Origin: Erigeron canadensis
Lineage: Eukaryota; Streptophyta; Magnoliopsida; Asterales; Asteraceae
Direction: 5' to 3'
Assembly (NCBI RefSeq): GCF_010389155.1
Contig: NC_057768.1
Location: forward strand, 49,536,101 to 49,600,100
Length of the DNA stretch: 64,000 nucleotides
The notes below the pieces were generated by a model, which did not search any database, was not told where the DNA came from, and saw only the letters and a list, made by a program, of their open reading frames with translations. This document shows, piece after piece, positions 56,887 through 64,000 of the stretch. Numbering within the stretch: the stretch's first letter is position 1; every line of letters starts with the position of its first letter. A program made the translations under genes and the position numbers.

Positions 56887-58740
56887 ATGAGTTCACCTTG
56901 TATCAAGGAAGTCTCTGAAGCATGCTTTCGACGTTGTTGCCCGACTCCAATGCTCGGGCTGCCCGAGAAACAGAGCCCCGAACAAACGCTAAGTCCTGCC
57001 AGGTATGATTTCATTGCTGCAACAGCTTTTTCCCTCCAACCAAATGCTCAGTTCACTAACCACGAGTCTCTACCTGACCTGGACCGGTCGGATTCTAGTC
57101 TTAAAAAGGCCTATCCGAACTACATGGAAACTAACCAAGCTGAAAAAATCCGGGATCAGGAATACTATCAGCTCAATCTATCAAACCATGTATGTCTTGA
57201 CTACATTGGTCATGGGCTGTTTTCATATTCACAACAATTGCATTCTAATGCACCTTTTTTCAATATCATATACAAATCAGTAAACTTGTACACACAGCTT
57301 ACACATGGTGGTCCAGAACACCAATTTGAGACCGTGATCAAGGAAAGGATCTTTAGGTTCATGAACATTTCATCAGATGATTACTCTTTGGTCTTCACAG
57401 CCAACCAATCATCTGCATTCAAGGTGTTGGCAGACAACTACCCTTTTCATACATATAAAAACCTTTTAGCAGTGTATGATCATGATAGTGAAGCCGTAGA
57501 TACCATGATTGATAGCTGTAGGAAACGATCTGGGAGGGTCGATTCAGCTGTTTTTTCATGGCCAAACATGAGAATCCAGTCAAAAAGATTAAGGAAATTA
57601 GTGGTGAACAAAAGCAAGAAGAAGAAGAAGAAAAGAGGGCTTTTTGTTTTCCCACTTCAATCTAAGGTTACTGGCATGAGATACTCATATCTTTGGATGA
57701 GTTTGGCTCAAGAAAACGGGTGGCACGTTTGCCTTGATGCCAATGCATTAGGAGCTAAAGATATGGAGACATTGGGACTTTCCCTTTTCCAGCCAGATTT
57801 CCTACTTTGTTCGTTTTATAAGATTTTTGGGGAGAACCCGTCAGGATTCGGTTGTCTTTTTGTTAAAAAATCAAGATCATCAGTGCTTAAAAACTCTGTG
57901 ACAAGCACGGGTTTGGTTAATATCGTTCAGGCTTCTAGCAGGCCTTTATTTCTACAGCAGTCTGGCAGTATTGGTAGAAACAAAGAAAAAGGCGTGGCCA
58001 TGGCGGCAAGCTCAAGCCTGATCTCATCACCATCATCAAATCACGAGGCATTTGAAATACAAGAAGTTAAAGAATGTAGTGAAGAAAAGAAAGAATTATC
58101 ATTTTCGGAAGTCTTGAGAAGGGACAGGTTTTTTGACACTGCTGAAGCAAGCAGCAGTGGTATCAGTTCAGATATCGAGTTTCGTGGGTTGGATCATGCA
58201 GATTCATTGGGTTTGGTACTGATTAGCAGCAGGGTAAGGTACCTGGTGAACTGGCTGGTAAACGCATTGGGTAGTCTAAAGCACCCACATTCGGAAGAAG
58301 GAGTTCCTTTGGTTAGGATTTATGGGCCAAAAGTCAGGGTGGACCGAGGCCCAGTAGTGGCTTTCAATGTGTTTGATTGGAAAGGTGCAAAGGTTGAGCC
58401 TACGCTTGTACAGAAGTTGGCAGATAGACACAACATTTCTCTTAGTAACGCAGCTTTAAGACATGTTTGTTTTGTGGACAAGAGTAGTGAAGAAAGGGAG
58501 ATACTGATAGAGGTAAAAAGTATCGAGAATGACAGTGACGGTCAAAACAGCCCATCAACCAAAAAGAAAGAAAAGCCGCAGGTAGCGATACCAGTGATCA
58601 TGGTTACGCTCGGGTTTTTGACAAACTTTGAAGATGTTTACAGGTTGTGGGCATTCGTTTCGCGTTTCTTGGATGCAGATTTTGTGGAGAAAGAGAGATG
58701 GAGATATATGGCGCTTAATCAGACTACCGTTGAGGTGTAG
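56887..58740 (+). CDS. MOCOS-like protein, PLP-dependent transferase fold (aminotransferase class V-like)
   Basis: Intronless 617-residue protein of the plant group annotated as molybdenum cofactor sulfurase-like (At4g22980, At4g37100, At2g23520, At5g66950). Seen: a Cys-rich N-terminus (SEACFRRCCPTPMLGLPE); then LDYIGHGLFSYSQQ (residues 104-117), typical of the class V N-domain; LVFTANQSSAFKVLADNYPF; DANALGAKDMETLGLSLFQPD; and SFYKIFGENPSGFG, whose Lys312 aligns with the PLP lysine of MOCOS. Only the aminotransferase-like part is present; the MOSC domain of true Moco sulfurases such as ABA3 (about 819 residues) is absent. A basic run NKSKKKKKKR (241-250) and a Ser/Glu-rich segment (about 375-420) interrupt the fold. 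Family knowledge gives no proven reaction, so a Moco sulfurase role must not be assumed. The stop is at 58738-58740. Confidence 0.9.
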   Translation: MSSPCIKEVSEACFRRCCPTPMLGLPEKQSPEQTLSPARYDFIAATAFSLQPNAQFTNHESLPDLDRSDSSLKKAYPNYMETNQAEKIRDQEYYQLNLSNHVCLDYIGHGLFSYSQQLHSNAPFFNIIYKSVNLYTQLTHGGPEHQFETVIKERIFRFMNISSDDYSLVFTANQSSAFKVLADNYPFHTYKNLLAVYDHDSEAVDTMIDSCRKRSGRVDSAVFSWPNMRIQSKRLRKLVVNKSKKKKKKRGLFVFPLQSKVTGMRYSYLWMSLAQENGWHVCLDANALGAKDMETLGLSLFQPDFLLCSFYKIFGENPSGFGCLFVKKSRSSVLKNSVTSTGLVNIVQASSRPLFLQQSGSIGRNKEKGVAMAASSSLISSPSSNHEAFEIQEVKECSEEKKELSFSEVLRRDRFFDTAEASSSGISSDIEFRGLDHADSLGLVLISSRVRYLVNWLVNALGSLKHPHSEEGVPLVRIYGPKVRVDRGPVVAFNVFDWKGAKVEPTLVQKLADRHNISLSNAALRHVCFVDKSSEEREILIEVKSIENDSDGQNSPSTKKKEKPQVAIPVIMVTLGFLTNFEDVYRLWAFVSRFLDADFVEKERWRYMALNQTTVEV

Positions 58741-60377
58741 ATTTATAGTCAAATATTACGTTCATTTTTTTGTAGCCTGCAAGTTTAATTTTGAATTTAT
58801 CTGTCAACATTCAACAAAACTTACCATGAGTAAAAAGACCAATAACATGTACACCCAATCACCCATTATATGGAACTAGAAAGGAAACTGATTCCAAATT
58901 CTGAAGCTGAACAAGTTGATCGAAACTGAAATCACGAGTTTGTAATTATAGATGTCAAAACAGAACATAAAACGTCCAGACTTGCAGTTTACAAATGCAA
59001 AATTAGTGATATGTTACCAAATTACCTAAACAATATCTATCTAATTGTATGCCTTGAAGTCTTAAGCCCAGCCCCTTGACCATAGAGCCTTGATGAACCT
59101 AAATGCTTTCGAGGATTACAAACTCGTCCACTGTTAAACTTTTAAATGTGTGATATTAATTAGATGTGGATTATGCTTATCAAATTGATCAGCCTATGTA
59201 CATTATAGGTGAACCTAATTAAATGTTTCTACAAAACGAACTAAATCAAATGCCAAAAAATAAATAAACGCATATCCGAAATAATGATAAAAGGATCACA
59301 TACTCGCTATTTACCGCACGAAAGATACAACATAAATCTATCAAAACGTTCGTTTTTTAGCATGGTGAAGAGATCAAAAACAATGGCAGCACAATTAATA
59401 TATATAAGCCCGTTAACTTTAAGTTGGGCTTCGGTGGTTTGGGCTTTCTCTATCAAGTTTGAAGATTCAAAAAAAACACTAATTGTTCGTCTTGTTTATT
59501 CATGTTTAAAGGTTAAAAATATAAGTTAAAGAGTTATTCTTTTTTTTTAAAAAAAATAACAAATACTTCATACCATACACATTATCCACATATCTGTTTA
59601 CAATGAAACTATAACTCGTAGCATTGTTAATTCACATATAAAATCCTTATAAGAAACCACTGTGTTATAAGTATGAATTTTAATTCAAGAATTTCAAGTT
59701 TTATCAGTACTAAATGAGTAGTTTATTCATAATCAAGTACTTTCGTTAAACGTTTAACTTTGGGAAACCGAAATTGATCTCTCATCTTCCATTATATTCA
59801 TACATTCAAATGGAGATTCTAAAAAGTTTTTTTTTATTGTTGAATACTTGAAGTGAAAAGTTTATCAGTCATAAACTGATTATGAACTTTGAGTACTGAT
59901 GAAATTATATCAAAAATGTGTTTTCGATGGAAATTGTAATATGCATGCAACATGTGAAACGTACGACAAAAAGATTTGTTAATGATTGATTATCAAGTTT
60001 TAATTATACAATTATAAAACTTACAACATACCCAAAAAGTCAACATTTTAGATATTATGCTTTCTCCTCCTCATATTTAACAAGATTATATACAATATTA
60101 AACCACTTACAAGGTATCCTAAGAGCATTGGGTATGGAGTGTATATGCCGAATCCCGAATGACGTGTTGGCAGTTGGCATCTGGCACCGGATGTCTTTCA
60201 TTCCCCTCTATTCTTTACCGAATAATACATCAAGAATTATCAAGATTCATGGTATTATTGTTGATGTCCGGCGTTTTATGTTTACTTTATTTGTAGTAAA
60301 AAATGTAGGGCCACGCCTATCGCCACCTAATATTTAATGACTAATGAGCTATAACAACAATTTTCGTCTAATATATA
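58741..60377. other. Intergenic, no gene recognised
   Basis: 3' UTR of the MOCOS-like gene, then AT-rich DNA. The short frames at 59284-59529 and 60128-60337 have no recognisable domains. Confidence 0.45.
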
Positions 60378-60379
60378 TA

Positions 60380-61114
60380 CAATAAAACCTCTATAAATTA
60401 ATAATGTTGGGACTGCGATATTTTATTAAATTATCGAGATATTTTAAAGAGGTTCAAAATTTTCATATTCAATGTACATTCACACATTAAATGAAACAAG
60501 TGCCCAAAGCAAATTACTTTCGACACGATAAAATTCGTTCCATGAATTCAATCGGCTCAAGTTATTTAAACGATGTAAACTATGAAGAAGACATTCATAA
60601 GCTTGAGAGCTTGATTACGGGTATGCATTATTAGCACAAAACGGATGTGAATGAGTTGCGGGATTACCCCGGTGATAATATTTAATGTTATGAGATTCAA
60701 AGCATTGAAGAATTTGTGATGGATACTGTTTAAAATCTAGTTGAGGATGATACACTAGTTTTGAAATCGATCACTCGGAAAGAAGCATTGGAAGCGACTA
60801 ACAACTCTTTACAACTTTTTGTTGCGAGAATGTCTCAACTCTTAAGTGCAATGTAGAAATCTAAAAATATACTCAACATAAAATAAAAATTTTTTTAAAA
60901 AAAAAGTGACTATAGATTCATATTTTAATAAACAATATTAAAATTTCCATTATTTGAGGAATTATTAATTTATAGTTTTGATGGGACCTATATTTTTACC
61001 TTGGGGTTTCAAAAAAATTATTATCTTATTATTTTATTGATTGGTGTCCAATTTTGTACTTAGACTGGACAAGTTATTAGTTTTATCGAGTATTAATTTA
61101 TAGAGGTTTTACTG
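60380..61114 (+). mobile_element. Decayed pogo-type (Emigrant/Lemi-like) transposon
   Basis: The inverted ends are CAATAAAACCTCTATAAATTA on the left and CAGTAAAACCTCTATAAATTA on the right (minus strand), differing by one base over this span. They are flanked by TA dinucleotides (60378-60379, 61115-61116), the tc1/mariner-pogo target. A TTAATAAT...GTTGGGAC subterminal motif is also mirrored (GTCCCAT). The interior keeps a broken transposase tail. Confidence 0.75.
60563..60856 (+). pseudogene. Pogo-type transposase C-terminal remnant
   Basis: One frame reads 98 codons through to a terminal TAG, interrupted by three in-frame stops (TAG after ...GMHY, TAA after ...GDNI, TAA after ...MDTV). It contains YLNDVNYEEDIHKLESL and ends TRKEALEATNNSLQLFVARM-SQLLSAM. 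The acidic, helical character and its place inside pogo-type ends suggest the tail after the DDE domain. The DDE core is deleted. It is non-functional. Confidence 0.55.
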
Positions 61115-61309
61115 TAATCGGAAGTAATATGTAAAAAGGTGAATGTAGTTTTATACTATCAATTTTTTCTAAAAGAGGATATATATGTTCATTCATACCG
61201 ATGAAATATATACTCTAAATCTACCATTTAAATAATTAAATATATACTTGGTTAATGAACTAATAATATTAATAATTTTTTTTAAAAAAAAAACTTTATT
61301 TTTAGTCTT

Positions 61310-61460
61310 TTATAAAACAAACTACTTATTATCTCTTTTTTAACCATTTATCTTTAAAATAATCAAAATATTTTTATCTTTTAACACATTAATAACCAAT
61401 CGTAACGCCACCACCGCCACCATCACTATTCGTTGCTGCCTCCGCCATCGCCACATTTAA
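61310..61460 (+). repeat. Fragment related to the Helitron at 54545-54914
   Basis: It shares ataaaacaaactact, then aaatattttta..., ttttaacacatt, and the (cca)-rich accaccgccaccatca block with 54558-54870. Both termini are missing. Confidence 0.45.
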
Positions 61461-62786
61461 TAATATCTTTTTATGAATAGATTATTAAACAAAACATAGT
61501 TAAAAAAATGATATATATGTTATATTAGATAAAAAGAATTAAGAAAATGGTCTGCGTTCTGGGTGGTTCTGCATCTACAACTATCTAAAATTTATGAAAT
61601 GATGAAAGATAATTTGAAACTGAAGTAACATTCTGGATGGTTTTGTATCCCGGATTCATACTTGATGCTCTAATGGTTTATATTCCAGACATGTGGGATC
61701 AATTTCCGATAGGTACAATCTAATTAGTGGTGACAAAGTGTAACAGGAAAGAAAAGAAGTAAAACAATTGACAAAAACTTTGACAAAACAATAATGCAAC
61801 ATAGAGACCCTACAATTATTGCAACATACACTTGACTTAATTTCCCGATTCAAATCCACATATACCCTGATTAAAATTATCACTCCCCATATTTTAATAT
61901 ACTTATAAACTTCATTTGAGTAGTTATATGTGTTATCAACAAAGCGTAATGTTATTAATTTGTAGATATTGAACAAATTGGATTGTTGCTTACAAATACC
62001 CTAGCATTAGGGAGCAAAAAGAGACAATTGTAGATCGTATTGGCTATATTCAAAATCTCCGGTTCTTGTAACATTTTATTTCAGTTTTCCATAAGTTGTT
62101 CTTTTTTCATGTATAGTTTTGCTAAATACTGAGGCTTTTGGAATATTATTTTTAGAAAGATAGATAAATCTTTTTTTCAGATGTTAAAATAATTGCATTT
62201 AATTAAAATTTAAAAAGAAAAAGTAGATAGGTCATATACTGATTTGTGTAATTAAAATTCAGAAGAAATGCAAAGAACATATATATAGTTTCAATCATTC
62301 CCCTTGTGGTGTTGATAATAAATTCCGATACAATGAAAGCGTTTTAAAAAGACAAATGACAAAATAAAGCATATTATCGTATGATATCTTTGAATGACCG
62401 AACGAACTAAAAAATGAGATCCAATTTCAATTTTATCGGATTCAATTAAAATCTATTAATCATATGCGACAAAATCGGAGGAGATGATGTAATCCCTATA
62501 ATGGCAAAACGAGTAATAAAGAATAGGATTAAAGGTAAAGGTCCAACAAGATCTATAGTCAGCAAGTTCTCGTGAGTGACTGAGTGCCACGCATGTATAT
62601 ATGCACATACTCACTATACATGTAATCCCCCCCTCTCTTTCAGGCTTTGTGAAAAACTAAACAGAAGTTAGTTAAAGATCGTGCGTGTGTGTGTGTTTTA
62701 TCGATCTGTTATTATTTTGTAGTAACTGATTTTTCAAGATCGAAAAGAAAACCAAAAAAAGAGAGACAGAAAGAGTTGGGGGCAAA
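61461..62786. other. Intergenic and HMGS upstream region
   Basis: No other gene was recognised. The 106-residue minus-strand frame at 61656-61976 is unassigned. Before HMGS, a TATATATG at about 62595 and a CT-rich tract (cccccctctctttcagg, 62627-62643) could be promoter or leader. The start codon is in the context ggcaaaATGGca. Confidence 0.4.
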
Positions 62787-63933
62787 ATGGCACCACAAAA
62801 CGTTGGAATTGTCGCCATGGAAATCTACTTCCCTCCTACTTGTATCCAACAGGTCATATATATTTATCAATCTATATCTATTTCTTATTGTAATCTATCA
62901 TATGTAGTTGGCTATTTGACTCACGGCCAACATCATTCGTTGTTTGTTTGGTACTAGTTTTATTTGTTTGTAGGTTTTTAAATTAAGATAAAAGCTCCGA
63001 GTAGCCGTAGGTAAATGAAATGAAATTTGATTTGTATTTAACCTGCAGGATACATTGGAAGATTTTGATGGAGTAAGTAAAGGGAAGTACACAATTGGTC
63101 TTGGACAAGATTGTATGGCCTTTTGTTCCGAGGTCGAAGACGTTATCTCCATGGGGTTCGTCTTTTCCTCCCCCATCATTATCGTTATTATTAATTATTA
63201 AGTACCAACACTTTTTTGGCCTAGCTAGCGGCATCCGAGCCAAGGCATATTGTCATTTCTGTGTGTTTTGTTTTGTTTATGCTTATTGGCATATGCAGGG
63301 CTTTTATCATTAGTAATAATGTGACACTAATTATTACTACAATACTTGTTCATGAAAATCTTCACCCAGTCCATTGGGTGCTTTTGTTTTTACAACTATT
63401 GATGCATTCAGGGTACTTCCATTAGTTTATGGTTGCCAACTTTTATGATATCTTTTTATTAAAAAACTTAAATTCCAATAAATAGTTCGCTACTTCCGAG
63501 AGAATTTGTTTTGGAATCAAGACGTGAACGGATTTTTGACATCAAACTTAAAACTAGTTAATATACGTCCATCTACTATTTAATTTGTTTTATACAAATA
63601 GTTGTTTTAGATCTTTGGCCTGCTTCTCGTCGTCGTCTTAACTATTACATTTTCAGATTGACAGTTGTCACTTCGTTACTTGAGAAGTATGATATTGATC
63701 CGAAACAAATTGGTCGGCTGGAAGTCGGCAGTGAAACTGTGATAGACAAGAGCAAATCCATCAAGACATTTCTAATGAAAATCTTTGAGGAGTGCGGAAA
63801 TGCAGACATTGAAGGTGTAGATTCGACCAATGCATGCTATGGTGGAACTGCAGCATTGTTTAATTGTGTGAATTGGGTGGAAAGTAATTCATGGGATGGA
63901 CGATATGGACTGGTGGTCTCCACAGATAGTGCG
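62787..63933 (+). CDS. HMGS: Hydroxymethylglutaryl-CoA synthase (5' part, truncated by window end)
   Basis: Second enzyme of the cytosolic mevalonate pathway: condenses acetyl-CoA with acetoacetyl-CoA to HMG-CoA, the substrate of HMG-CoA reductase, leading to sterols and sesquiterpenes. Three exons join in frame: 62787-62852, 63049-63155 and 63657-63933, giving the first 150 residues of an enzyme usually about 460 long. The rest lies beyond the window, whose last bases (from 63934) are intron 3 starting GTATAT. Seen: [45 protein letters not shown] with the general-base Glu; and [19 protein letters not shown] with the catalytic Cys that forms the acyl-enzyme. The exon 2 to 3 junction reads VISM-G-LTVVTS; many plant enzymes have Ser there, so the Gly from the split codon GG|A deserves a check against cDNA. 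Confidence 0.93.
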
Positions 63934-64000
63934 GTATATCCGTTGCTTCCTTGTTTCATTTATGCTTCTGCTTCATTAGAAGGCGATGTTGTACTTTAGA

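Noticed and set aside
56887..58740. Annotation as a true molybdenum cofactor sulfurase (ABA3 type)
   Set aside because: The MOSC domain is absent and the length is 617 rather than about 819 residues. The similarity is to the MOCOS-like group of unknown reaction.

Overview
This window is nuclear DNA of a flowering plant, most likely a eudicot. The evidence is spliced genes with GT-AG introns, very AT-rich intergenic DNA, many (TA)n tracts, and plant-type non-autonomous transposons. Encoded families are a plant-specific Pol IV subunit, an SPX-MFS vacuolar phosphate transporter, a HOTHEAD-like GMC oxidoreductase, a plant MOCOS-like protein and HMG-CoA synthase. I cannot fix the species; the asterids are possible but unproven.

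Layout. Positions 1-22,000 contain no intact gene and are a transposon graveyard. They hold foldback MITEs set in (TA)n tracts (1964-4194), at least ten Helitron-type elements with recognisable 5' TC and 3' hairpin ends, a hAT element containing a nested SINE (7373-8349), a 2,664-bp solo LTR nested in a Helitron (9857-12520, TSD TCGTA), and a Helitron nested in another Helitron (14157-14878). Positions 22,560-31,600 hold NRPD1, the largest subunit of RNA polymerase IV, with 18 coding exons and about 1,434 residues. Positions 31,600-40,200 are again repeats. Positions 40,200-45,950 hold an SPX-MFS (VPT/PHT5-type) gene with 10 coding exons and 695 residues. A HOTHEAD-like GMC oxidoreductase follows (50009-53621, 5 exons, 581 residues), then an intronless MOCOS-like PLP-fold gene (56887-58740, 617 residues), a decayed pogo-type transposon (60380-61114), and the first three exons of HMG-CoA synthase (62787 to the window edge). 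All five genes are on the plus strand.

The genes are not an operon and do not form one pathway: RNA-directed DNA methylation, vacuolar phosphate storage, extracellular or cuticle-related oxidation, an uncharacterised PLP-fold protein, and the mevalonate pathway. The one notable grouping is the SPX-MFS gene followed by the MOCOS-like gene, which recalls the adjacent Arabidopsis loci At4g22990 and At4g22980, here separated by an inserted GMC gene. I found no obviously new enzymatic system. The most interesting material is structural: transposon nesting with clean target-site evidence, a Helitron subfamily ending in CTCG, and a sequence module shared between Helitrons and a foldback element.
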